The notes under the pieces were generated by a model. That model had not been told where the DNA came from. It was given only the letters and a program-made list of their open reading frames with translations, and did no database searches. Below, one piece after another: positions 25,477 through 33,669 of a DNA stretch of 33,675 nucleotides. Position 1 is the first letter of the stretch; the number at the start of each line of letters is the position of its first letter. Source of the DNA: CAZTKP01 sp964614215 (GTDB taxonomy: Bacteria > UBP6 > UBA1177); contig CAZTKP010000008.1 in the NCBI GenBank assembly GCA_964614215.1, positions 1 through 33,675 on the forward strand. The letters run 5' to 3'. A program made the translations under genes and the position numbers.

Positions 25477-26679
25477 CTATTTGAGAACTTCTATACCCGG
25501 CAACGTGTTGTTTTTCAGGAACTCAAGACTCGCTCCTCCACCTGTCGAGATATGTGTGAATTTATCCTTGACGCCGGCCTTTTTCATCAGGGAAACACTG
25601 TCTCCTCCTCCGGCGATCGTGTATGCATCAGTCTCAACTACCGCTCTTGCAAGACTGATACTGCCGTTTGCGAACTGTTCTTTTTCAAAAACACCCATGG
25701 GACCATTCCAGAAGAGTCTCTTAACGCCTTCAAGTTTCTCTTTATAAAGTTTGACCGTTTCAGGACCGATGTCCAGAGCCATCTTGTCTTCCGGAAAGTT
25801 ATCGTTTGTATAGACCGCTGTCTCTGTGGAGTTTATGTCATCTGCAGCAATATGGTCAATGGGCAGAAGCAGATCTACGCCTCTAGCCTCAGCGCCCTTG
25901 ATCGTCTCTCTGGCGATAGATATCTTATCTTCCTCTATTCTGGAATTTCCAAGTCTGATCCCCTTCGCAGCAAGAAATGTATAGGCCATTGCGCCGCCGA
26001 TCATAATTCTGTCAACGACTTCAAGCATCGGTCTGATAATGGAGATCTTATCAAGAACTTTGGCTCCTCCTATGATAGAATAGAATCCGTCACCTCTCTT
26101 AAGACCGATCAGTTTTGAAAGCTCCTCTATCTCTGTTTTCATAAGGAAACCCATTCCTCTTGTATCGACCATTTTAGGGAGTGCATTGACCGAAGCATCC
26201 TGCCTGTGAGAAACTCCGAAAGCATCGTTGATATATACGTCACAGAGCTTCGCCAGTTCTCTTGCAAAAGAGGTCGAGTTCTTCTTCTCATTTTCATTGA
26301 ATCTGAGATTTTCAAGAACAAGGACCTGCCCGGGTTTAAGATCACGGACCATCTGAGTTGCACCCATTCCCTCACAATCCTCAAAAAAGAACACCTCTCT
26401 TTCAAGAACCTCTGCAAGAATCGCCGCAATAGGCTCAAGAGAGAACATCGGATCTCTTTCCCCTGCCTTAGGTCTTCCCAGATGAGAAGCAATTATTACT
26501 CTGGCATTGTGCTCAAGAGCGTGTTTAATAGTCGGTAGAGTTCTCTCTATACGGTTAATGTTGGTAATGTTTCCTTCATCATCGATAGGAACATTGTAGT
26601 CCGTTCTGATAAAGACTCTCTTTTCTCTAATTGCCAGCTCGTTGATACACTTAACGTTCAGAGTTTCCACAAAAGACAT
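25477..26679 (-). CDS. pgk: Phosphoglycerate kinase
   Basis: The 400-residue product is a complete phosphoglycerate kinase, transferring phosphate from 1,3-bisphosphoglycerate to ADP. Typical motifs are present: FIRTDYNVP near the N-terminus, ASHLGRPK, LENLRF, the interdomain GGAKVLDKI, and the nucleotide-binding WNGPMGVFE, AGGGDSV and HISTGGGASLEFL. GGAGG precedes the ATG. It follows gap by 15 bp and precedes pyrG by 12 bp, in the order usual for a gap-pgk glycolytic operon but with pyrG, not tpiA, after it. Confidence 0.97.
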   Translation of the reverse strand: MSFVETLNVKCINELAIREKRVFIRTDYNVPIDDEGNITNINRIERTLPTIKHALEHNARVIIASHLGRPKAGERDPMFSLEPIAAILAEVLEREVFFFEDCEGMGATQMVRDLKPGQVLVLENLRFNENEKKNSTSFARELAKLCDVYINDAFGVSHRQDASVNALPKMVDTRGMGFLMKTEIEELSKLIGLKRGDGFYSIIGGAKVLDKISIIRPMLEVVDRIMIGGAMAYTFLAAKGIRLGNSRIEEDKISIARETIKGAEARGVDLLLPIDHIAADDINSTETAVYTNDNFPEDKMALDIGPETVKLYKEKLEGVKRLFWNGPMGVFEKEQFANGSISLARAVVETDAYTIAGGGDSVSLMKKAGVKDKFTHISTGGGASLEFLKNNTLPGIEVLK

Positions 26680-26694
26680 AAACTACCTCCGGAT

Positions 26695-27696
26695 TTATCC
26701 AAAAAGTCTGATAACAACATCCACCATTCTGCTACTGTAACCCCATTCATTGTCATACCAGCTGAGTAGTTTCACCATTGTACCATCCATAACAGCTGTG
26801 TTTGCCGCATCAAGAATACTTGAGTGAGGATTGCCGTTAAAGTCTTTTGAAACAAGAGGTTCGTCACTGTACTGAAGAATACCTTTCATTTCACCTTCGG
26901 CATATTCTTTCATAAGTTTGTTGATCTCTTCTGTCGTTGCCGGTTTTTCAAGATTGTAAACTGCATCGACAAGACTCACGTTAGGAGTCGGAACTCTCAC
27001 AGAAATACCATCGAGCTTTCCTTTGAGTTCAGGAATAACAAGGCCGATAGCTTTTGCCGCACCTGTTGTCGTCGGGATCATGCTTACAGCGCCGGCTCTG
27101 GCTCTGCGGAGATCTGAGTGAGGAAGATCAAGTATTCTCTGATCGTTCGTATATGAGTGTATGGTCGTCATAAAACCGTCCTTAACACCGAAATGTTTAT
27201 GAAGAACATAGGTTATCGGCGCATAGCAGTTTGTAGTACAGCTTGCGTTTGAGAGAATGTGATGATTATCAGGATCGTACTTTGAATCATTAACTCCCAG
27301 AACCACTGTGAGGTCTTCACCTTTTGCGGGAGCTGAGATAAGAACTTTCTTAGCGCCGGCCTCAAGGTGCATCGATGCTTTTTCCCTTGTTCTGAAAAGA
27401 CCTGTACACTCAAGTGCGACCTTAACGTCCATTTCCTTCCAGGGAAGTTTTGAAGGATCTCTTTCCGAAAGGATCTGGATCTCTTTGCCGTTTACAAAAA
27501 TAGACGATTCCCCTGCCTTCACTTCTTCGCTCCATACGCCGTGACAGGAATCATACTTTAAAAGATGAGCCAAAGTTTTTGGGTCTGTAAGGTCGTTGAT
27601 CGCAACGATCTCAATTTCAGGATTGCCGTTGGCGATTCTGAAAACAGCTCTTCCGATTCTACCGAATCCATTGATAGCTACACGGATCTTTCCCAT
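26695..27696 (-). CDS. gap: Glyceraldehyde-3-phosphate dehydrogenase, type I
   Basis: The 333-residue product has the NAD-binding start VAINGFGRIGRAVFR, the catalytic Cys in SNASCTTNCYAP, the HSYTNDQRILD phosphate-binding loop, RRARAGAVSMIPTTTGAAKA and the closing WYDNEWGYSSRMVD. The Asp after the second strand (INDL) suggests NAD preference. GGAG lies six bases before the ATG, overlapping the end of the upstream HD-nuclease gene, from which it is only three bases away. Confidence 0.97.
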   Translation of the reverse strand: MGKIRVAINGFGRIGRAVFRIANGNPEIEIVAINDLTDPKTLAHLLKYDSCHGVWSEEVKAGESSIFVNGKEIQILSERDPSKLPWKEMDVKVALECTGLFRTREKASMHLEAGAKKVLISAPAKGEDLTVVLGVNDSKYDPDNHHILSNASCTTNCYAPITYVLHKHFGVKDGFMTTIHSYTNDQRILDLPHSDLRRARAGAVSMIPTTTGAAKAIGLVIPELKGKLDGISVRVPTPNVSLVDAVYNLEKPATTEEINKLMKEYAEGEMKGILQYSDEPLVSKDFNGNPHSSILDAANTAVMDGTMVKLLSWYDNEWGYSSRMVDVVIRLFG

Positions 27697-27699
27697 TTT

Positions 27700-28698
27700 T
27701 CACTCCATTTTTTCTTTGTTTTTATAAAAAGCTCTCTGCATCATAAAAATACTCTTCGTCCAGTTTTCATCCATATCTGAATTTATTCCCATATTTACTG
27801 AATCAAGGTTTGCATCGAGGTTGTCCGCCATCGAAACAATAAGCGCCTCCATCGTTTTAGGCTTTTTAGGGGACCCGAACTCATACTCTCCGTGATGACT
27901 CAGAATTATATGGAGAAATTCCATTTTCAGCTCAGGATCATCCTGCCAGATATCGGACATAAGTTTCTCCAGCCAGGTCGCCCCCATGTAAATATGACCG
28001 AGCAGCTTTCCTCTGTCTGAATATTTCTCAACAACGGAGGTCGCCGGATTAAGCTGGAATTCAAAGATCTTACCGACATCATGAAGAAGCGATGCCAGCA
28101 CCACAAGGCCTGTGTTTACCGGATATCTGTTCTCATACTGACGACACATCTTAAGGGCTATTTCCGCAACGTTGAGAGAATGCTCCATAAGTCCCCGTCG
28201 ATATGTATGGTGAAGACTTCTGCCGGCAGGAATTGTCGTGTAGAGGTGCCACATCTTTTCATTTTCTCTGAACTTTTCGATGACCTTCCCACCGTTCTCG
28301 TCGAGCAGTTCGACCAGATCATCAAATCTCTTCTCAAGTTCTTCATAACTTGACTCTGATTCAGGCAGAATACCTGTGCATACAGAATCGATCTCTTCAG
28401 GTGTCGCAATAACAGCGTCACTTACAACTATCTGTCTGGCATTCTGATATCTGGTGACTTTCGCCTCGACAATACGGACAATATTCCCCGACCTCAAGAC
28501 ATCCTCGATGTCTCCTACAACGTCCCAGACCTTGCCGTTAACGCTCTCTTTCCCGTCGGTAACATCCATATCGATATAAAGCTGCCCGTTCCTTCCCATC
28601 TTTGCTGTGGAACGCTTCACAAGCAGGTACAATGAGGAATCCGGAACAACTATACTGCCTTCGCCAAAATCCGATATCAAGCTTCTTTCTCTAACCAT
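27700..28698 (-). CDS. HD-domain nuclease, YhaM-like 3'-5' exoribonuclease
   Basis: The 332-residue product has an N-terminal OB-fold-like region (about 20-100: LYLLVKRSTAKMGRNGQLYI, then GNIVRIVEAKVTRYQ) and a C-terminal HD phosphohydrolase domain. Metal ligands are visible in MEHSLNVAEIA, LASLLHDVGKIFEF and LSHHGEYEFGSP, with MADNLDANLD near the end. This arrangement matches YhaM, a 3'-5' exoribonuclease of RNA turnover in Firmicutes, and related OB-HD proteins in other phyla. It is the first gene of the operon with gap, pgk and pyrG. GGTGAG lies before the ATG. The exact substrate here is inferred from family. Confidence 0.85.
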   Translation of the reverse strand: MVRERSLISDFGEGSIVVPDSSLYLLVKRSTAKMGRNGQLYIDMDVTDGKESVNGKVWDVVGDIEDVLRSGNIVRIVEAKVTRYQNARQIVVSDAVIATPEEIDSVCTGILPESESSYEELEKRFDDLVELLDENGGKVIEKFRENEKMWHLYTTIPAGRSLHHTYRRGLMEHSLNVAEIALKMCRQYENRYPVNTGLVVLASLLHDVGKIFEFQLNPATSVVEKYSDRGKLLGHIYMGATWLEKLMSDIWQDDPELKMEFLHIILSHHGEYEFGSPKKPKTMEALIVSMADNLDANLDSVNMGINSDMDENWTKSIFMMQRAFYKNKEKME

Positions 28699-28758
28699 CT
28701 ACTCACCGTAAACTAATCCAGTTCTCAAAATCCACGCCAAATTCATGGCATTTCAGCT

Positions 28759-28784
28759 ATATCTTCGCTACGGTTCGAGGATAT
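28759..28784. promoter_or_regulatory. Hairpin in the divergent intergenic region
   Basis: Arms ATATCTTCG (28759-28767) and CGAGGATAT (28776-28784) pair over nine positions with one wobble on the plus strand; the minus strand has one mismatch. A smaller GCCA-N6-TGGC dyad lies beside it at about 28736-28749. They sit in the leader or promoter of the YhaM-gap-pgk-pyrG operon. Confidence 0.45.
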
Positions 28785-28858
28785 ACTTTGAGATAGCAAA
28801 AATCAAATTTTATAGGGAAAAATAATAAGTTTTCAGATTTAGTGAAATTACAGTATTT

Positions 28859-28887
28859 TTGACAGATTTTAAATAATAAAATAAACT
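28859..28887 (+). promoter_or_regulatory. Candidate promoter for the DUF1566-like lipoprotein
   Basis: Perfect TTGACA (28859-28864), 17-base spacer, TAAACT (28882-28887), 29 bp before the ATG at 28917. The surrounding sequence is very AT-rich. Confidence 0.45.
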
Positions 28888-28916
28888 TTATATAACTAAA
28901 CAGCCGGGGATTAAAA

Positions 28917-29510
28917 ATGAACACTGTTTTAAAAATTACTTTTCTTTTAGTTTTTCTTTTTGTTTCATGCGAATCTGGTGAGATAGAATCAAACGATGAG
29001 ACAGATACAGACAATGAGAACATGAACGAAAATGATGTTGATGTCATTGAAATTATCAGTGGCGACTGCACAAATGAAGATGTTTTTTGCCATATCTACA
29101 AAGGGAACTCATGGTCAGATAAAGTCTCAGGGACTTATAATTACGAGGAAGCAAAGCAGGTTTGTATTGATATAGGAGGAAGACTTCCAACGATTAGTGA
29201 ACTGCGAACGCTAATCATAAACTGTGAAAAAACAGAATTTGATGGGACTTGCAGTATAACCGAGGAAAATTCCGACTATAGTGAACATACGTCAGAATGT
29301 GACGGTTGTGAAGCAAACAGCAATTTTCAATATTCTGTTTTTGATGATACAGAAATCTTCTTCTCCTCGACATATCTTGAAGTTACTCCGCTAAACATAA
29401 AATCTCCATACACAACACCTGCTTTCTGGTCAGTTGCATTTAATTATGCCGGATTATCTCCCGTTGCCCCCGACCTTAGTTTATCAGCCGGAATCCGCTG
29501 TATTAAATAA
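28917..29510 (+). CDS. Lipoprotein with DUF1566/Lcl C-terminal-like domain
   Basis: The 197-residue product has a short lipoprotein signal (Cys19 in FVSC) and an acidic Asp/Glu/Asn spacer. The rest resembles DUF1566 or Fib_succ_major-type domains with a C-type-lectin-like fold: NYEEAKQVCIDIGGRLPTIS, LRTLIINC, then AFWSVAFNYAG and a terminal SAGIRCIK. Six or more Cys probably form disulphides. GGGGA lies before the ATG. It is divergent from the HD nuclease operon and has the same lipoprotein architecture as the serpin and FGE-fold genes of this window. Likely a surface-exposed binding protein; ligand unknown. Confidence 0.8.
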   Translation: MNTVLKITFLLVFLFVSCESGEIESNDETDTDNENMNENDVDVIEIISGDCTNEDVFCHIYKGNSWSDKVSGTYNYEEAKQVCIDIGGRLPTISELRTLIINCEKTEFDGTCSITEENSDYSEHTSECDGCEANSNFQYSVFDDTEIFFSSTYLEVTPLNIKSPYTTPAFWSVAFNYAGLSPVAPDLSLSAGIRCIK

Positions 29511-29556
29511 AACAACGAAACAAATATATTAATCAATTCAACGAATTCCAGAATCC

Positions 29557-29588
29557 AACCATCAATTTTTGCAAGAATTTCTATGGTT
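29557..29588. repeat. 32-bp hairpin repeat, copy 1
   Basis: First unit of a head-to-tail pair with 29589-29620, 28 of 32 bases identical. It begins AACCATCAATTTT and ends ATGGTT, so its ends are inverted repeats. The centre pairs less well than in copy 2 (one T-G pair) but keeps the stem. Confidence 0.85.
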
Positions 29589-29620
29589 AACCATCAATTT
29601 TCGCGAAAATTTTTATGGTT
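29589..29620. repeat. 32-bp hairpin repeat, copy 2
   Basis: Directly abuts copy 1. Its core AATTTTCGCGAAAATT is a perfect 16-base palindrome, flanked by AACCAT and ATGGTT. It lies 40 bp after the dnaJ stop (minus strand) and about 80 bp after the lipoprotein stop (plus strand), so it could end transcription from both sides; there is no GC-rich stem with a clean T-run. Confidence 0.85.
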
Positions 29621-29659
29621 GAGAGGCGATTATATGGGAAATTGATCGATTTTGACTCA

Positions 29660-30778
29660 CTACTTAAAAAGATTTTTCACCTTATCGAGATAGTCTTTAA
29701 GTGTCGGACGTTCCTTGTGGTTATCCTCGTGTTCGCGAAGCTGTTCAACAAGTTTTTTATGTTCATCTGAGATGTTTTTAGGAACTTCGATGTTGAGGAT
29801 TATGTACTGATATCCTCTTCTGTGGTAGGAAAGTGAATTAAAGCCCTTATCCTTGAGTCTCATTCTTGTTCCGGACTGAGTTCCTGCGGGAATTTTCATT
29901 TTCACGGTTCCTGTCATGGTTGGAACTTCGATCTTATCACCGAGAACCGCCTGAGAGTAGGAGATCGGTATTTCCATGTAGATATCATCACCTTCTCTTT
30001 CAAAAAGAGTGTGCGCCTTAACAGATATCTCAACGTAGACATCACCTCTGGGACCTCCGTTCTCTCCTGCATTTCCTTCACCTGCAACACGGATCTTCAT
30101 TCCTGAACTGATACCCTGAGGAACGTTCATCTTAACGGTCTTTGTCTCTTTTTCAAAGCCTGTTCCCCGACAGTTCTTACACGGTTTTTCTATGATCTGA
30201 CCTTCCCCTTTACATGTCGGACAGATCTGACTTACCGAGAAGAATCCCTGTGACATTCTGACCTGACCAGCTCCCTGACAGGTTGGACAAGTCTTTTTGG
30301 ATGAACCGCTTTCAGCTCCCGAACCGTTACATGAGTGGCAGTGCGTAGCTCTTGAGAAAGTAACTTCTTTTTTTGCACCTTCATAGGCTTCCTTAAATGT
30401 CACCGTCATTCTTACAAGGATATCCGCGCCCTGTCTTGGAGCGTTCCTTCTTCTGGAGCGACCTCCGCCACCGAAGATGTCACCGAAAATATCACCGAAG
30501 TTATCGAACATATCGCCAAAATCACGATACTGCCCTCCGCCTCCGAAACCTCCATGACCTTTCAGTCCGTCTTCACCGAACTGGTCATAGATCTGCTTTT
30601 TTTCAGGATCGCTCAGGACTTCATAAGCCTGGTTGATCTCCTTGAACTTGTTCTCAGCCTCCTTGTCTCCTTTATTTCTGTCAGGATGATATTTAAGAGC
30701 CTGTTTCTTATAAGCTTTCTTCAGTTCTTCAGGAGTGGCGTTTTTAGAGACGCCCAGTATTTCGTAGTAGTCAGCCAT
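29660..30778 (-). CDS. dnaJ: Chaperone DnaJ (Hsp40)
   Basis: The 372-residue product is a type I J-protein that delivers substrates to DnaK and triggers ATP hydrolysis. The J domain has the HPD motif in LKYHPDRNKGD. A Gly/Phe-rich linker follows (GGFGGGGQYRDFGDMF). Four zinc-binding CxxCxGxG repeats are seen: CHSCNGSG, CPTCQGAG, CPTCKGEG and CKNCRGTG. The C-terminal substrate-binding domains are complete. It is the last gene of grpE-dnaK-dnaJ, 30 bp after dnaK. The Shine-Dalgarno sequence is weak; GGAG is about 14 bases upstream. Confidence 0.97.
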   Translation of the reverse strand: MADYYEILGVSKNATPEELKKAYKKQALKYHPDRNKGDKEAENKFKEINQAYEVLSDPEKKQIYDQFGEDGLKGHGGFGGGGQYRDFGDMFDNFGDIFGDIFGGGGRSRRRNAPRQGADILVRMTVTFKEAYEGAKKEVTFSRATHCHSCNGSGAESGSSKKTCPTCQGAGQVRMSQGFFSVSQICPTCKGEGQIIEKPCKNCRGTGFEKETKTVKMNVPQGISSGMKIRVAGEGNAGENGGPRGDVYVEISVKAHTLFEREGDDIYMEIPISYSQAVLGDKIEVPTMTGTVKMKIPAGTQSGTRMRLKDKGFNSLSYHRRGYQYIILNIEVPKNISDEHKKLVEQLREHEDNHKERPTLKDYLDKVKNLFK

Positions 30779-30808
30779 AGTTTTTCAACAACTCCGGTTA
30801 TTCAGGTT

Positions 30809-32725
30809 CTATCCTTCTTTTTTGTCATCTTCCTCTATTTCAGCATCGACAACATTGTCATCTTTTTTCTCTTCAGGAGCATCACCTTCTTCCGGTGTTC
30901 CGGCTGACATGTCGGGAGTACCTGTTGCCTTGTACATTTCTTCGGCAAGTTTGTGCGTACTTTCATTAAGCTCGTTAATTGCATTCTGAATCGCTTCAGT
31001 TTCCTCTGACTTTATGGCTTCCTTAAGAGCTTCGAGTTTCTCCTCAATAGTTGCCTTTATTTCCCCTCCGACCTTGTCGCCATACTCGGCAAGAGCTTTT
31101 TCCGTAGTGTGTATAAGCTGATCCGCATTATTTCTTGTTTCGATACCCTGTCTTCTCTTCTCATCCTCTTCCTTATTGGCTTCAGCTTCCTGGATCATTT
31201 TTTCGATCTCTTCTTCACTAAGTCCGCTACCTGCTTTAATAACGATGTTCTTTTCTTTGTTAGTTCCAAGATCCTTCGCACTTACATTAAGAATACCGTT
31301 AGCATCAATATCAAAACTAACTTCGATCTTAGGCATTCCGCGCGGTGCCGGAGGAATATCAGCAAGATCGAACTCTCCCAGAAGTTTATTCTCAATCGCT
31401 ATCTCTCTTTCACCCTGGAATACCCTGATGGTAACAGCAGGCTGATTGTCCTGAGCGGTTGAGAATATCTCCTGTTTCTTTGTCGGAATAGTCGTATTTT
31501 TGGGGATAAGTCTTGTGAAAACTCCGCCCAGTGTCTCAATACCGAGAGAAAGAGGAGTAACGTCAAGAAGGAGAACGTCTTTGACATCACCCTTGAGAAC
31601 TCCGCCCTGAATAGCTGCGCCTACAGCAACAACTTCATCAGGATTAACACCTTTATGAGGCTCTTTCTGGAAAAATTCCTTAACCGTTCTGTTGATAAGA
31701 GGCATACGTGTCATACCACCGACCATAATTATCTCATCGATGTCCTTTGCATCCAGCTTCGCATCCTTGAGAACCTTTTTACAAGGTTCAAGAGTTTTCT
31801 GTGCAAGATCTTCAACAAGTCCTTCAAGCTTAGCTCTGGACATTGTGATGTTAAGGTGTTTAGGACCGCTCGCATCAGCAGTAATGAAAGGAAGGTTGAT
31901 GTTTGTCTCCATTGTGGATGAAAGCTCGTGCTTTGCCTTTTCAGCTGCCTCCTTAAGTCTCTGGAGTGCCATCGGATCGGCTGAAAGGTCTACACCTGTC
32001 TCTTTTTTAAATTCCGCAACAAGATATTCGATTATTCTCTGGTCAAAATCCTCTCCACCGAGGAATGTATCACCATTTGTTGAAAGAACTTCAAAAACTC
32101 CGTCACCAAGCTCAAGAATTGAAATATCAAAGGTTCCGCCGCCAAGATCGTAAACTGCGATCTTCATATCCTTTCCCTTTTTATCAATTCCATATGCGAG
32201 AGCAGCCGCAGTAGGCTCGTTTATGATACGCAGAACATTGAGCCCCGAGATCTTTCCCGCATCTTTTGTTGCCTGTCTCTGAGAATCATTGAAATAAGCA
32301 GGGACTGTAATAACAGCGTCCGTAACTTTCTCCCCAAGGTATTCTTCCGCCGTCTCTTTCATCTTTTCAAGTATCATTGCGGATATCTGCTGAGGACTGT
32401 AATCCTTGTCAATTTTGACCCATGCATCACCGTTCTTAGCCTTCACGATCTCAAAAGGGACAAGCGTTCTCATCTTTGTGACTTCTTTGGCATCGTATTT
32501 ACGGCCGATAAGTCTTTTGATGGAATGCAGCGTTTTCTGCGGATTGGTGATAGCCTGTCTTTTTGCAAGCTGTCCTACAAGTTTTTCCTTTTTGTCTGTA
32601 AAAGCAACAATACTCGGTGTTGTTCTTGATCCTTCAGCATTAGCAATAACCTTCGGGTCTCCACCCTCCATGATGCTTACACAACTGTTGGTCGTACCAA
32701 GGTCGATTCCAATAACTTTACCCAT
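30809..32725 (-). CDS. dnaK: Chaperone DnaK (Hsp70)
   Basis: The 638-residue product is a full Hsp70. The ATPase domain starts GKVIGIDLGTTNSCV and has VPAYFNDSQRQATKDAG, NEPTAAALAYG, YDLGGGTFDISIL and IMVGGMTRMP. The linker is DVLLLDVTPLSLGIET and the substrate domain includes FDIDANGILNVSAKD. The end is acidic (EEGDAPEEKKDDNVVDAEIE), as expected for the DnaK tail. GGAGG lies six bases before the ATG. It sits 14 bp after grpE and 30 bp before dnaJ, a heat-shock operon. Confidence 0.98.
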   Translation of the reverse strand: MGKVIGIDLGTTNSCVSIMEGGDPKVIANAEGSRTTPSIVAFTDKKEKLVGQLAKRQAITNPQKTLHSIKRLIGRKYDAKEVTKMRTLVPFEIVKAKNGDAWVKIDKDYSPQQISAMILEKMKETAEEYLGEKVTDAVITVPAYFNDSQRQATKDAGKISGLNVLRIINEPTAAALAYGIDKKGKDMKIAVYDLGGGTFDISILELGDGVFEVLSTNGDTFLGGEDFDQRIIEYLVAEFKKETGVDLSADPMALQRLKEAAEKAKHELSSTMETNINLPFITADASGPKHLNITMSRAKLEGLVEDLAQKTLEPCKKVLKDAKLDAKDIDEIIMVGGMTRMPLINRTVKEFFQKEPHKGVNPDEVVAVGAAIQGGVLKGDVKDVLLLDVTPLSLGIETLGGVFTRLIPKNTTIPTKKQEIFSTAQDNQPAVTIRVFQGEREIAIENKLLGEFDLADIPPAPRGMPKIEVSFDIDANGILNVSAKDLGTNKEKNIVIKAGSGLSEEEIEKMIQEAEANKEEDEKRRQGIETRNNADQLIHTTEKALAEYGDKVGGEIKATIEEKLEALKEAIKSEETEAIQNAINELNESTHKLAEEMYKATGTPDMSAGTPEEGDAPEEKKDDNVVDAEIEEDDKKEG

Positions 32726-32739
32726 TCTTTACCTCCAAA

Positions 32740-33564
32740 CTATTCTTCACTTTGAACTTCGTTCTTATCATCATTTTCTTCAGCCTGTTCGTTAACTTCA
32801 GGCTCTTCAGCTATTTCTTCAGTCGCATCCACTTCCTGCTTGTCTACCGGCTCTTCAGGTTCCTCTTCAGCTTTTTTCGGATCATTCCCCGAAGCAACAA
32901 CGACCATTGCCGGTCTCAGGACTCTGTCATGATATTTATAACCCTTCATATATTCCGTTACGATCTCGTTTGCACTCTTTCCCTCCACATCGATCATGCT
33001 CATTGCCTGATGCAGATTTGGATTAAATTCCTCTCCGAGAGAGGAGAAACCATGAAGACCATGGTTCTGCATTATATTCTCAGTTTTTGAAAGAAGATGC
33101 TTAACCCCTTGAATAAACGGATCTTTCTCGGCATCCTCCCCCGTAGGCACAAACTCCATAGCCTTGTCAAAATCATCCTTAACAGTAATAAAATCCCTGA
33201 AAAAGTTCTCCACAGCAAAGCGGATCTTTGATCTGAACTCGTTCTCGATCCTCACCTTCTGGTTTCTGTTCTCAGCCACCATCGCTTTAAGGTCCTGCTC
33301 AAGCTTTTTTATCTGTTCATCTTTTTCTGCAAGCTGATCTTTGAGCTTCTGAACATCTTTGGAATCATCTTTCTTTGAAAAAAAGCTCCTCTTTTTCTTC
33401 TTCGCCTTGTGCTCATTACCAAGCTGATCGGCAAGTTTCTGAAGATCCATTCCATCTTCAAGCTCAGATTCATCGAGTTCTATTGTCTCCGAGTCTCTGG
33501 TCTCTTCGATCTCTTCGATACTTTCTTTTTTTTCCTTTTCAACGTCCTTTTTCTTAGCGCTCAT
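32740..33564 (-). CDS. grpE: Nucleotide exchange factor GrpE, extended
   Basis: The 274-residue product is longer than the usual about 200. It has a charged N-terminal region, a long coiled coil (about 85-130), and a conserved GrpE core: FRDFITVKDDFDKAMEF, GVKHLLSKTENIMQNHG and FNPNLHQAMSMIDVEG, then the beta domain ending YKYHDRVLRPAMVVVA. After the core, an acidic tail of about 45 residues rich in Glu and Pro continues to the end. GrpE releases ADP from DnaK and acts as a thermosensor. I choose the ATG at 33564 because GGAGG lies just upstream; the GTG at 33579 would put that site inside the gene. It is the first gene of the operon. Confidence 0.95.
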   Translation of the reverse strand: MSAKKKDVEKEKKESIEEIEETRDSETIELDESELEDGMDLQKLADQLGNEHKAKKKKRSFFSKKDDSKDVQKLKDQLAEKDEQIKKLEQDLKAMVAENRNQKVRIENEFRSKIRFAVENFFRDFITVKDDFDKAMEFVPTGEDAEKDPFIQGVKHLLSKTENIMQNHGLHGFSSLGEEFNPNLHQAMSMIDVEGKSANEIVTEYMKGYKYHDRVLRPAMVVVASGNDPKKAEEEPEEPVDKQEVDATEEIAEEPEVNEQAEENDDKNEVQSEE

Positions 33565-33591
33565 ACTACCTCCGAACACTTAAAACCGTAA

Positions 33592-33611
33592 AGTGCTGTT
33601 TTTACAGCACT
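33592..33611 (-). promoter_or_regulatory. Inverted repeat in the grpE-dnaK-dnaJ leader, CIRCE-like half-sites
   Basis: Perfect arms AGTGCTGT (33592-33599) and ACAGCACT (33604-33611) with a TTTT spacer. It lies between the candidate -10 box and the grpE ribosome binding site, where CIRCE operators occur. On the minus strand it reads GAGTGCTG then CAGCACTT, so the half-sites resemble those of CIRCE but in reversed order and with a short spacer. Confidence 0.55.
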
Positions 33612-33639
33612 CTAAGAACAGAGCCGTTATCATCGCACT

Positions 33640-33669
33640 TTTATATAGGTACGAATCGACTAAAGTCAA
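33640..33669 (-). promoter_or_regulatory. Candidate sigma70-type promoter of the grpE-dnaK-dnaJ operon
   Basis: On the minus strand, TTGACT (33664-33669) is followed after 16 bases by TATATA (33642-33647), or after 18 bases by TATAAA (33640-33645). No heat-shock sigma32-type boxes were evident. The remaining bases to the window end hold nothing else recognised. Confidence 0.55.

Noticed and set aside
25552..26118. 188-codon open frame opposite pgk
   Set aside because: It is antisense to a clear pgk gene, lacks a Shine-Dalgarno sequence and its product is not protein-like in composition.
29557..29620. Minimal CRISPR-like array
   Set aside because: The two units abut with no spacer and are themselves palindromic.
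31692..32153. 153-codon and similar open frames opposite dnaK
   Set aside because: dnaK is conserved over its full length; antisense frames are a side effect of its codon use.
33592..33611. Standard CIRCE element
   Set aside because: Half-sites are in reversed order and the spacer is four bases, not nine.
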